From: a bacterium
Lineage (GTDB): Bacteria > Spirochaetota > UBA4802 > UBA5550
Direction: 5' to 3'
Assembly (NCBI GenBank): GCA_024224995.1
Contig: JAAENB010001006.1
Location: 1-7,420, forward strand
Length of the DNA stretch: 7,420 bases
Position 1 is the first letter of the stretch. Each line of letters starts with the position of its first letter. This document shows, in pieces, positions 1 through 6,232 of this stretch. The notes below the pieces were generated by a model. The model saw only the letters and a program-made list of their open reading frames with translations. It made no database searches and had not been told where the DNA came from. Both the position numbers and the translations under genes were made by a program.

Positions 1-1
1 G

Positions 2-379
2 GTGGTCTCTTACGGGGAACACCCGGTCATGGAATTTGATGCCGGGTTAGATGGCGCTCTTATAATCAACCGCTTTAATTTATCGTATTTCTATAACTCC
101 GTAGGGTTTGAATACTATAAAAAGAAATCGTACAGAGAGGCTTTAAGCTTTTTTGAAAATGCCATCTCCTGTAATCCAAAAAACGCAACCGCCATCTTTA
201 ACAGTGCCTGCATGAACGGGCTCCTGGGAGAGGCTGCTGATTCAGTAAAAAATCTCTCTCAGTTGAAACGCTTAAAAACAAAAGCCGCTCGAAAATATCT
301 TAAAAAAGTTAAAAGAGATAAGGACTTTAACAAAATAAGAAAAACCAGAGAGTTTGAAAAGTTTATGAAAAGTATTTAA
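2..379 (+). CDS. TPR-repeat protein, C-terminal part (cut by the window edge)
   Basis: The open frame runs from the first bases of the window to TAA at 377-379. The GTG at position 2 has no visible ribosome binding site because the window begins there, so the protein probably starts upstream. Visible residues 27-60 form a tetratricopeptide repeat (YKKKSYREALSFFENAI followed by NPKN). A weaker second helical pair follows at about 61-90. The tail is very basic (KAARKYLKKVKRDKDF) and ends in the 'D-x-DF-x-x-I-R-x-x-x-x-F-x-x-F' arrangement often found at the end of TPR proteins. TPR domains are protein-protein interaction scaffolds, and no catalytic domain is visible. No signal peptide can be judged because the N terminus is missing. 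The specific partner or role is unknown. Confidence 0.75.
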   Translation: MVSYGEHPVMEFDAGLDGALIINRFNLSYFYNSVGFEYYKKKSYREALSFFENAISCNPKNATAIFNSACMNGLLGEAADSVKNLSQLKRLKTKAARKYLKKVKRDKDFNKIRKTREFEKFMKSI

Positions 380-381
380 CC

Positions 382-401
382 GGAAATTTTAAAAAATTTC
401 C
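382..401 (+). other. AT-rich hairpin just downstream of the TPR gene
   Basis: GGAAATTT (382-389) and AAATTTCC (394-401) are a perfect 8-bp inverted repeat with a 4-base loop, starting 2 bases after the TPR stop codon. It is followed by TTGCAAATTAT and not by a clean T run, so it is a weak candidate for an intrinsic terminator. Its right arm is also the left half of the repeated dyad at 394-412, so the two roles compete for the same bases. Confidence 0.35.
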
Positions 402-412
402 TTGCAAATTAT
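394..412 (+). promoter_or_regulatory. Dyad box AAATTT-N6-AAATTAT, copy 1
   Basis: This is one of four copies in the window, 63 bases upstream of the ATG at 476. It is identical over 21 bases (392-412) to copy 2 at 2062-2082. Inside it AATTT/AAATT forms an inverted repeat across six bases. TTGCAA at 402-407 could act as a -35 element with TGTTAT at 425-430 as -10 (17-base spacer), which would give a leader of about 40 bases. Whether it is a promoter, an operator or both cannot be told from sequence. Confidence 0.45.
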
Positions 413-475
413 CCTTCTTTTTCCTGTTATTACGTTAGAAATCATTAATAAACCATTTTTTGCCGGATTATAAAC

Positions 476-1402
476 ATGTTCCTGAAGAAAAAAATCCCTC
501 AATGGGCTCCATTTAAGAAATATTCACAATATAAAGAATTTATCGGGCTTGTTGAATCCATACAGACAAAGCGCGGCTATGAAACCACAAGAAGGATCAT
601 TGAAACAGGTGAAATTTACCTGGAACGGGCGCACTATAGTGGCGAGCGCTGGAAGCTCAGCGGTATTGCAAGGGAATGCGCGTCTCTACGGGAACAAAAC
701 TGGGAAGAAAGAATAACCAGGCGCATTGAAGAGTTTGTTAATAAGAAACCGGCAAACAAGAAAAATAATGAGGTGAAAAAGAACCCGGCTCTTCAAACTC
801 TGCGGCTCCAGGCTATGAGCAGGGATTACATTAGCAAAATAAATATCTCAATTGAGGATTTGGTTCATTATAATATTACCGATTCTATCTACGGAATACT
901 TGTTCAGGATTCAGGGCAGGGGGAAGCGGAAAAAACAATAACGTATGATGAATTAAAATTATTAAATATTTCCTCGGAAGAGGCGTTTAAAGAGGGACAG
1001 AAAAACGCGGTACAAGCCGAAGCGAATATGGTAGAACTTTTTGAAATTGACTCCCCCGGGGGAAAAATCTTCACAACTTCCAGTAATGGATTTTACTTAA
1101 TAGCTAATCTACTTGAGATGTTAAAAAAAATGGATTCCCCCTCAGGAATACTCATCTCAATGCCAACCTGGCACCACGCGTTTATGCTTGAACTTGCTGC
1201 CGGACAGAAAATAAATCCTTTTATTTTACAGATACACGACTTATCTGAAAAAATGTATAATAAAAACACTGTGGCGTATGAAGGACTGGATACGACCGTT
1301 TACTGGTATAGAAATAATGAAGGGTTTATTCCTATACCAATTGTCAGCGCTAATGGAAATCTCCTTCCTGCTGTGCCTGAAGAACTTAGAAATATTATTT
1401 AA
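476..1402 (+). CDS. DUF1444/YtpQ-like protein
   Basis: This is a soluble protein of 308 residues with no signal peptide or membrane segment. The ATG at 476 is the first start after an in-frame stop at 449-451, and its ribosome binding site is weak. Residues 45-90 (TGEIYLE, W..SGIAREC, W...I...IEEF) resemble the N-terminal part of DUF1444 proteins. A charged linker at 88-103 is rich in Lys and Asn. Residues 137-185 (SIYGILVQDSG, ITYDELKLLNIS, AF..GQKNAV) and 224-240 (GILISMPTWHHAFMLEL) fit the rest of the family pattern. The biochemical role of DUF1444 (Bacillus YtpQ) is not established. The 3' end overlaps the convergent lipoprotein gene by 8 bases with no terminator between them. The family call is from pattern memory and is moderate; an unrelated fold is possible. 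Confidence 0.7.
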   Translation: MFLKKKIPQWAPFKKYSQYKEFIGLVESIQTKRGYETTRRIIETGEIYLERAHYSGERWKLSGIARECASLREQNWEERITRRIEEFVNKKPANKKNNEVKKNPALQTLRLQAMSRDYISKINISIEDLVHYNITDSIYGILVQDSGQGEAEKTITYDELKLLNISSEEAFKEGQKNAVQAEANMVELFEIDSPGGKIFTTSSNGFYLIANLLEMLKKMDSPSGILISMPTWHHAFMLELAAGQKINPFILQIHDLSEKMYNKNTVAYEGLDTTVYWYRNNEGFIPIPIVSANGNLLPAVPEELRNII

Positions 1403-1973
1403 ACTTCAGGTAGCAGGCATATTCACATAAATCCATCTTATTAGCACCCTGGCAGTTATCAACCATGTAGTCGTAATTTTTGCCTTTTAATTTATCAAGC
1501 CCTGTTTTCATTCCTTCGGAATATTTCTTATTATCATAACAGAGGATTGTGGTTTCATTTATTAAACATTTTTCAATATCTGTTTCATTGCCAACGCAAT
1601 CCTGAAGCCTCTGTATACACTGGGCATCGGATAGCGCGACCGGTTTATTCTCCTGAAGAAATCCACCAAAGACCCAACCGGTTTTTTTATTCCATTTAAT
1701 TTTACTCCATTTCCCTTTTGCTCCGGCAAGAGTAATTTCGTCACTCTTCTCCTCGGTCACTTCAACCTTTGTTCCAAATGGAATGAGCCCGGTTTTAGTT
1801 CCCGTTACATCGGGATTATTTCTCATTCTCAGACCGTCCTTTGCATTGATATAAAGCTGTTTTATTTTAACGGTATTACCTGGTTTTTTTTCATCAACTG
1901 CAGCCTGGTTTTTGCAGGAATAAAGAGAAACCAATGAAATTGCTATAACGATGATTATTAATCCGGATCTCAT
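1395..1973 (-). CDS. SH3-domain lipoprotein with a cysteine-rich tail
   Basis: This is an exported lipoprotein of 192 residues. Residues 1-20 are a hydrophobic signal ending in LYS-C, a spirochaete-type lipobox with Cys20 as the lipidated residue. Residues 38-106 are a bacterial SH3 domain (GLRMRNNPDVTGTKTGLIPFG, then GKWSKIKW, then TGWVFGGFL), a form common in Leptospira and Treponema lipoproteins. SH3b domains usually bind peptidoglycan or protein ligands; here the ligand is unknown. Residues 110-192 form a separate tail with seven cysteines (119, 126, 136, 145, 174, 183, 187), which suggests disulfides outside the cytoplasm. The start is supported by GGAGG six bases upstream of the ATG, with a promoter candidate further up. 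It converges on and overlaps the DUF1444-like gene by 8 bases. Confidence 0.88.
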   Translation of the reverse strand: MRSGLIIIVIAISLVSLYSCKNQAAVDEKKPGNTVKIKQLYINAKDGLRMRNNPDVTGTKTGLIPFGTKVEVTEEKSDEITLAGAKGKWSKIKWNKKTGWVFGGFLQENKPVALSDAQCIQRLQDCVGNETDIEKCLINETTILCYDNKKYSEGMKTGLDKLKGKNYDYMVDNCQGANKMDLCEYACYLKFK

Positions 1974-1982
1974 AAAACGCCT

Positions 1983-2002
1983 CCATTAAATTCCATTTAA
2001 TT
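1983..2002 (-). repeat. 10-bp tandem duplication in the lipoprotein leader
   Basis: CCATTAAATT and CCATTTAATT lie head to tail on the plus strand (9 of 10 bases the same), between the candidate transcription start and the ribosome binding site of the SH3 lipoprotein gene. It may only be slippage in AT-rich DNA. Confidence 0.5.
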
Positions 2003-2010
2003 CTATGAAA

Positions 2011-2038
2011 ATAATATCAAACAAATAATAATAATCAA
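2011..2038 (-). promoter_or_regulatory. Candidate sigma-70-type promoter of the SH3 lipoprotein gene
   Basis: Read on the minus strand, TTGATT (plus coordinates 2033-2038, 4/6 to TTGACA) is separated by 16 bases from TATTAT (2011-2016, 5/6 to TATAAT). Transcription would begin near 2004 and give a leader of about 30 bases that includes the GGAGG site. It lies back to back with the control region of the gene at 2109. Confidence 0.5.
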
Positions 2039-2063
2039 GGTGTTTTTTGTTTAATGAAATTAA

Positions 2064-2082
2064 AAATTTCCTTGCAAATTAT
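2064..2082 (+). promoter_or_regulatory. Dyad box AAATTT-N6-AAATTAT, copy 2
   Basis: It is identical to copy 1 over 21 bases and sits 26 bases upstream of the ATG at 2109. A shorter hairpin (GAAATT 2056-2061 with AATTTC 2065-2070) overlaps its left half, as in copy 1. At this distance TTGCAA would be too close to the start codon to act as a -35 with a normal leader. If the box is a promoter element here, AATTAT would have to be the -10. Confidence 0.45.
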
Positions 2083-2108
2083 TGTCATTATCATAAAAAT
2101 AGGACGAA

Positions 2109-2591
2109 ATGAAAAAAATTGCTGAAACATTTTTTAGTTTATCGGCTGAAGAAAAGAAAAAAGTTCATGTTATCCTGTGTGAATACTCTTTAAAAAATTG
2201 GAATGAGTATATTTCAAATTTTGAAGAGATGCAGTATACTGAATCGGTATGCGGCACCAAACAGCAGGTTGATAAAAACCTTCCGGCTGACGCGCTTGAA
2301 TCTTCAAAAAGAGGCGTTGATGATTTAAGTGTTGAACGCAGGTATTCCGAACCAATAGTTGCCATGCAGGACGATGACCTGGAATTTCCGGAACCTGTTG
2401 AATTCGCTTATTATTCAATTTATAATTTATTCAGGAAATATATCTGTGGTGAAAATATTGATGATTGGTTAATTGTCAATCAAGCGTTATCATCTAAAGA
2501 AAATATTGATAGTATTCATGATATCCTGTCTAATGCTATTGCCAGGGGACAGGGATCAATTAGCAATAAACAGAAGTTTCTAAACGATTAA
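2109..2591 (+). CDS. Unrecognised small cytoplasmic protein
   Basis: This protein of 160 residues is not assigned to a family. It has no signal peptide and no membrane segment. It is acidic overall and appears mostly helical at both ends. Residues 1-45 (AETFFSLSAEEKKKVHVILC, then W..YI..FEEM) and 93-145 (FPEPVEFAYYSIYNLFRKY, IDDWLIVNQALSS) look like ordered helices with conserved-looking aromatic residues. The middle (46-90) is polar and probably a loop. AGGA at 2101-2104 lies four bases before the ATG. It starts a run of three same-strand genes (23 bases to the flavoenzyme gene). Its size and architecture recall immunity-type proteins, as does its SUKH neighbour, but that is only an inference from context. 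Confidence 0.75.
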   Translation: MKKIAETFFSLSAEEKKKVHVILCEYSLKNWNEYISNFEEMQYTESVCGTKQQVDKNLPADALESSKRGVDDLSVERRYSEPIVAMQDDDLEFPEPVEFAYYSIYNLFRKYICGENIDDWLIVNQALSSKENIDSIHDILSNAIARGQGSISNKQKFLND

Positions 2592-2614
2592 ATGATTTTT
2601 CAAGGGAGAACCAG

Positions 2615-3799
2615 ATGAATATATTTGCAGAAACAAACATCAGCTCGATCAATTTAAAAAATAGAATAATAAGATCTGCCACGTATGAAGGCATGGGAGA
2701 TGAAAAAGGATTTCCGGAAGAAAATTTAAATAAATTATTCACAAAGTTTGCTAAAGGTGGTGTCGGAGCAATTATTACAGGCTTCATCGGTGTTCATAAA
2801 CTGGGGATGTGCTCACAGAAAATGTGCATGATTGATGATGATAAATATATTGAATCTTATAAACAATTAAATGATGAATTAAACCAATTTGGAACACCAG
2901 TTATTGCCCAATTAGCACATTGTGGTGCAAATAGTAAAAAAACTGGTACCGGTACAAAAACACTTGCCCCATCTGATTATAAGTCACCACTTGGACATAA
3001 TGCAAGAGAAATGTCTGAAGATGAAATAGAAGAAGTAATTGAAAGTTTTGTAAACGCTATAACTCGTGCACAAAAATCAGGTTTTAGCGGAGTACAGCTT
3101 CATGGTGCTCATATATATCTTCTGGCACAATTTTTATCGCCCCATATTAATAAAAGAAAAGATACATGGGGAGGATCTTTAGAAAATAGATTCAGAATAA
3201 TAAAAGAAATAATAGAAAGAGCAAGAAAACTTGTGGGAGATTATCCTATCCTGATAAAGATAAGTGCTTATGATTATGATAAAAATGGCATGCGATTAAA
3301 TGAAGGTATTGAGGTTGCAAAAATGATTCAGGATAGTGGTTTTGACGCAATCGAAGTTTCCTGCGGCGGTATGAGAAGCGGCCTTTGTACAGTGAGAGGT
3401 AAAAATAAACCAATTCAAGCAATAGTAGAATTCAACGCTGAATTAAAATCTCTACCTCCGTTGAAAAAAAATATAGTGAAGTTAATTACTAGATTTTTGA
3501 TGAAAAATCCAAAGCCTTTATTTAATTATAATATCCCGGCAGCAAAGATTATTAAAAAAAATGTAGATATACCAGTTATTGTTGTCGGTGGCATTAGAAA
3601 CGCAAATGATATCAATGAAATAATAAGCAATGGTAAAGCAGACTTTGTTTCACTGAGCAGACCATTTATAATTGAACCGGGAATCGTAAATAAATTTAAA
3701 GAAAATTCAGAATACAAATCAAAGTGCATAAATTGCAGCTACTGTTTATTTGCTGCATTTGAGAGAACTTTGAGATGTGACTATGGAAAAATAAAGTAA
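2615..3799 (+). CDS. Old yellow enzyme family NADH:flavin oxidoreductase, single-domain form
   Basis: This is a cytoplasmic FMN-dependent ene-reductase-type TIM barrel of 394 residues. The signature is clear: RSATYEGM at 20-27, Gln99 and His102 in the IAQLAHCG strand, the substrate motif HGAHIYLLAQFLSP at 163-176 (family His, His and Tyr168 present), then WGGSLENRFR, Lys215 in ILIKIS, and the phosphate-binding GG at 325-326 followed by SRPFI. A C-terminal cluster, C371-x2-C374-x2-C377-x10-C388, resembles the iron-sulfur ligands of 2,4-dienoyl-CoA reductase. The FAD/NAD domains of that enzyme are absent, and the protein ends six residues after the last Cys. GGGAG six bases before the ATG supports the start. 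Sampled blocks are only 27-30% G+C, lower than the propeller gene nearby. The physiological substrate is unknown. Confidence 0.93.
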   Translation: MNIFAETNISSINLKNRIIRSATYEGMGDEKGFPEENLNKLFTKFAKGGVGAIITGFIGVHKLGMCSQKMCMIDDDKYIESYKQLNDELNQFGTPVIAQLAHCGANSKKTGTGTKTLAPSDYKSPLGHNAREMSEDEIEEVIESFVNAITRAQKSGFSGVQLHGAHIYLLAQFLSPHINKRKDTWGGSLENRFRIIKEIIERARKLVGDYPILIKISAYDYDKNGMRLNEGIEVAKMIQDSGFDAIEVSCGGMRSGLCTVRGKNKPIQAIVEFNAELKSLPPLKKNIVKLITRFLMKNPKPLFNYNIPAAKIIKKNVDIPVIVVGGIRNANDINEIISNGKADFVSLSRPFIIEPGIVNKFKENSEYKSKCINCSYCLFAAFERTLRCDYGKIK

Positions 3800-3819
3800 T
3801 GCACCAATGTCGACTGTCG

Positions 3820-3825
3820 AGGGGG
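3820..3825 (+). promoter_or_regulatory. Ribosome binding site that decides the SUKH start
   Basis: AGGGGG lies six bases before GTG at 3832. The alternative ATG at 3799, which overlaps the upstream stop codon as TAATG, has only a weak GGAAAA upstream. The extra 11 residues it would add (MHQCRLSRGHF) look unlike the family N terminus. Confidence 0.6.
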
Positions 3826-3831
3826 CATTTT

Positions 3832-4521
3832 GTGAATACTACTGTAAAAGAAACAGCTGAAAAAATTCTTGGAAGACGAATTAAGAATGAAGAAGGGATC
3901 TCTATTGCCGAAATTGAAACGGTTGAATTAGAGCTGGGGTTGCCAATTCCCCCATCATTAAAGGAGTTTTATTTAAGGGTTGGAAGAATTGATTTATTTA
4001 CCGATGGTTTTGAGCATTTCGCACGACCCGGTGAGTTATATATAGAAGACAATAAGTTGATATTTTTGGAAGAAAATCAATCGGTTTTGTTTTGGGCTGT
4101 TGATATACAGAATCATGAAAAAGTTTATCAGACTTCCAATCTTGAAGAAACCGGGAAAACTGAATGGTATGAAGAAGACCTGGGGCTTCATAAATTTATC
4201 GAGCTTATGATCTATTTTCAATGTGTAATGGGAGACGAGAGTTATCATCAAAAAACTTCCGGGGGATTTGAATATTGTGCTTCTCTGGACATTGAAGAGT
4301 ACGAGCAAAATGATACAGCGAAACTGTTTATTTCCAATTTGAGTAAGGAGTGGGAACAGACAGTCAAAGGAAGCGGGATTTCTATTTTTTGGAAAGAAGG
4401 CAGCATCCTGTCGTATTTACTTGATGAAGAAGGTCAATTGACCGATATGATTTTATTCCGTACAAAAAATGAATCCTATTTGGATGAGTTAATTAATGAA
4501 TATGGGTTTGGAGAATTATAA
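3832..4521 (+). CDS. SMI1/KNR4 (SUKH) family protein
   Basis: This is a cytoplasmic protein of 229 residues from the GTG start, or 240 from the ATG at 3799. Counting from the GTG, residues 27-47 carry the SUKH helix and motif (ETVELELGLPIPPSLKEFYLR), followed by the second core block at 77-91 (IFLEENQSVLFWAVD). A Trp-containing segment near 112 and a helix (LHKFIELMIYF) follow. SUKH proteins act as immunity proteins for polymorphic and contact-dependent toxins in many bacteria, but others are stand-alone with unknown roles. No toxin gene is visible next to this one. It lies 32 bases after the flavoenzyme gene and is probably co-transcribed with it. Its stop codon lies inside the 5' arm of the terminator hairpin. 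The C-terminal third (about 150-229) is not recognised. Confidence 0.82.
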   Translation: MNTTVKETAEKILGRRIKNEEGISIAEIETVELELGLPIPPSLKEFYLRVGRIDLFTDGFEHFARPGELYIEDNKLIFLEENQSVLFWAVDIQNHEKVYQTSNLEETGKTEWYEEDLGLHKFIELMIYFQCVMGDESYHQKTSGGFEYCASLDIEEYEQNDTAKLFISNLSKEWEQTVKGSGISIFWKEGSILSYLLDEEGQLTDMILFRTKNESYLDELINEYGFGEL

Positions 4522-4551
4522 TCCCGGTCACCATGGACCGGGATTATTTTT
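4518..4551 (+). terminator. Intrinsic terminator between convergent genes
   Basis: ATAATCCCGGTC (4518-4529) and GACCGGGATTAT (4536-4547) are a perfect 12-bp inverted repeat with the loop ACCATG, followed by a T run to 4551. The SUKH stop codon (4519-4521) is inside the left arm, and the stop codon of the minus-strand lipoprotein gene (4550-4552) overlaps the T run. The T run favours plus-strand termination. On the minus strand the hairpin is followed by AATTCTCC, a poorer release signal, though it may still work both ways. Confidence 0.92.
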
Positions 4552-6154
4552 AATAGGCCTGGTTTTCTCTCATAAGGAACATATCGCCAACACCGGCCTG
4601 GGTATATTCACCCATATCTCCCTCAGTACACCCCGTAAGATATACAGAGCCGAAGCTGTCAGTTATCATGTCAAGAGCATAATCGTTTTTGACAGATCCC
4701 AATTGCTTTGTGTATAGCTTTTCACCGTCAGAGGTATATTTGCTAAGAAAGAAATCGTAAGAACCAAGCAGCGGGTTAGCGTCGAGGCTGCCTTCGGTAT
4801 TACCGGAAATATAAATATTGTCATTGCTGTCAATCGTAATGGCATGAGCTTCATCATCTATTCTATGAGAATAAAGATCATTTGTTGAACCCATTTCCCG
4901 TGTCCAGATCAAAACCCCGGAGGAATTATATTTGGCGATAAAAATATCGCGATGAGCGCCTCCCACTTCAGGATAAATAACGCTGTATCCAGTAATGTAA
5001 ACGTTGTCGGAACTGTCAACAGCTACGTCAAGAGCCCTGTCGAGATGGGAATTGATGCTGCTCTGCTTGATCCACTGAACAGAACCGGCCTGGTTGAATT
5101 TTGCCAGGAGAACCGGTTCATCCAGGGTAGTGTTTCCCGCCAGGATACCAGCAGTAAGTCCCGCGACATAAATATTGTTGGCGCTGTCAAAAGCGACACC
5201 AAAACCAAAGTCCGAGTTTTGAGAACCAAGGGTTTGGGTCCATTGTTTTGTACCGCTCGTGTTTAATTTCATAAGAAAAACATCCTGGTGTCCCTGCTGG
5301 GCATTGCCGTCAAGGTCGCCGTTGGTTTTACCGGTAATGAAAATATTATCATCACTGTCAATACCAATATCATAAGCTTCATCGACCTGAATTGTTCCAT
5401 AGAGTCTGGTCCATTGCTTTTCACCGGAAGCGTTAAACTTCATTAAAAATATATCACCCTGACCAATTTTTTCGCTTCCGTCGAGGCTGGTAAGAGTATT
5501 ACCGGCAATATAAATATTGTTTTTGCTGTCTATGGCAATGGCATTGCCCTCATCAACTCCTTGAGCGCCAACCTGGCGGGTCCACAGCATCTGGCCGAAT
5601 TTATTATATTTTACCAGGATAACATCCCAGGAGCCCGCGTTGGTATTGCCGTTAAGGTTTCCTTTTGTGTACCCGCTAACATAGATATTACCGTTACTGT
5701 CCATAGCAAGGCCCTGGCCTTTGTCGGTCATGTCCGTACCCAGAAGTTGTGTTCCCTGCCACTCGGCAGCAGTAACAACGATGGTCACCGTGTAATCCTG
5801 AACAGATCCTGTTGATGAGGTAACAGTATAAACAACAGAATTGGAAAAATCGTTTACTGAAGAACCGCTGGACTGCGCAGCTCCGTTTATTTCTACTGTC
5901 CCGTTAGACTGAAACGAAGCCGTCAAGGAGGCAACATCAGTACCGTTAGGAATTTCCGCAGTAATAGTGTGTGAAGCCTGATCGACAATTCCTTCCAGGT
6001 CTGCCTGAAGCTCACTGTTTTGGTTCGCGTAAAAACCAAACGCTGAAATAGTGCCATCCTCAGCCGGAGGAGTATCACATCCCATGGAAAGTGAAACTGC
6101 TGCTGCCAGAATGAACAAAGAGAATAGGTGTTTGAAACTAAAATGCTTTTTCAT
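4550..6154 (-). CDS. SBBP-repeat (seven-bladed propeller) lipoprotein with DUF5018-like domain
   Basis: This is a secreted lipoprotein of 534 residues. The signal peptide (1-25, MKKHFSFKHLFSLFILAAAV then SLSMG) leads to lipobox Cys26. Residues 35-128 resemble the DUF5018/cadherin-like beta-sandwich domain of Leptospira lipoproteins (ISAFGFYANQN, HTITAEIPNGTDVASLTASF, SGSSVNDF, YTVTSSTGSVQDYTVTI). Residues 132-534 hold seven SBBP repeats; the Asp of the 'D-S-x-x-N-I-Y' motif falls at 152, 209, 266, 323, 380, 442 and 499, a strict 57-residue period with one 5-residue insertion in blade 6. Seven blades would close a beta-propeller. Such proteins are usually surface or periplasmic binding proteins; the ligand is unknown. 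The start was moved from an upstream ATG at 6199 to 6154, which has AAGGAG nine bases before it and gives a normal signal peptide. Confidence 0.92.
   Translation of the reverse strand: MKKHFSFKHLFSLFILAAAVSLSMGCDTPPAEDGTISAFGFYANQNSELQADLEGIVDQASHTITAEIPNGTDVASLTASFQSNGTVEINGAAQSSGSSVNDFSNSVVYTVTSSTGSVQDYTVTIVVTAAEWQGTQLLGTDMTDKGQGLAMDSNGNIYVSGYTKGNLNGNTNAGSWDVILVKYNKFGQMLWTRQVGAQGVDEGNAIAIDSKNNIYIAGNTLTSLDGSEKIGQGDIFLMKFNASGEKQWTRLYGTIQVDEAYDIGIDSDDNIFITGKTNGDLDGNAQQGHQDVFLMKLNTSGTKQWTQTLGSQNSDFGFGVAFDSANNIYVAGLTAGILAGNTTLDEPVLLAKFNQAGSVQWIKQSSINSHLDRALDVAVDSSDNVYITGYSVIYPEVGGAHRDIFIAKYNSSGVLIWTREMGSTNDLYSHRIDDEAHAITIDSNDNIYISGNTEGSLDANPLLGSYDFFLSKYTSDGEKLYTKQLGSVKNDYALDMITDSFGSVYLTGCTEGDMGEYTQAGVGDMFLMRENQAY
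4553..5761 (-). repeat. Seven 171-bp coding repeats (SBBP propeller blades)
   Basis: The blades are diverged copies of a unit of 57 codons. At DNA level the plus strand shows it as a recurring ATAAATATTGT...CTGTC block near 4808, 5168, 5339, 5510 and 5682, and as a more diverged form near 4999. Blade 6 carries 15 extra bases. The copies differ enough that they look old, not freshly duplicated. Confidence 0.8.
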
Positions 6155-6163
6155 TAAAGTTTG

Positions 6164-6169
6164 CTCCTT
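6164..6169 (-). promoter_or_regulatory. Ribosome binding site that decides the lipoprotein start
   Basis: AAGGAG on the minus strand lies nine bases before the ATG at 6154. It falls inside the reading frame of the longer version that starts at 6199, so 6154 is the likely start. Confidence 0.8.
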
Positions 6170-6213
6170 TTTTATGATTGATTTTTTCAAGGTTGTCAAT
6201 GTTTTTCATATGG

Positions 6214-6232
6214 ATAATTTGTCAATAAATTT
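6214..6232 (-). promoter_or_regulatory. Dyad box AAATTT-N6-AAATTAT, copy 4
   Basis: On the minus strand this reads AAATTT-ATTGAC-AAATTAT, 59 bases upstream of the lipoprotein ATG. It matches copy 1 at 15 of 19 positions and keeps both arms exactly. Here the central bases create a perfect TTGACA hexamer (6220-6225), so the dyad overlaps a possible -35 element. Confidence 0.45.

Noticed and set aside
2..4. GTG at position 2 as the true start of the TPR protein
   Set aside because: The reading frame is open to the window edge and no upstream site can be seen, so the protein is more likely cut by the window.
2165..2418. Two minus-strand frames opposite the gene at 2109
   Set aside because: They lie wholly inside a gene with a better ribosome binding site and protein-like composition. 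Their translations are rich in Ser, Cys and His with no recognisable pattern.
3799..3831. ATG at 3799 as start of the SUKH protein
   Set aside because: It overlaps the upstream stop codon but has a weak ribosome binding site. GTG at 3832 has AGGGGG at good spacing, and family similarity begins after it. It is not fully excluded.
4496..4717. Plus-strand frame running from the SUKH gene through the terminator
   Set aside because: It crosses the hairpin terminator and is antisense to the well-supported propeller gene.
4952..5815. Plus-strand frames opposite the propeller gene (4952-5266 and 5561-5815)
   Set aside because: They are mirror frames of the repeated blades, produced by the repeat structure on the other strand.
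6155..6199. ATG at 6199 as start of the propeller lipoprotein (15 extra residues)
   Set aside because: The extension MTTLKKSIIKKEQTL would precede the signal peptide, and the strong AAGGAG site belongs to the internal ATG at 6154, which gives a normal lipoprotein signal.
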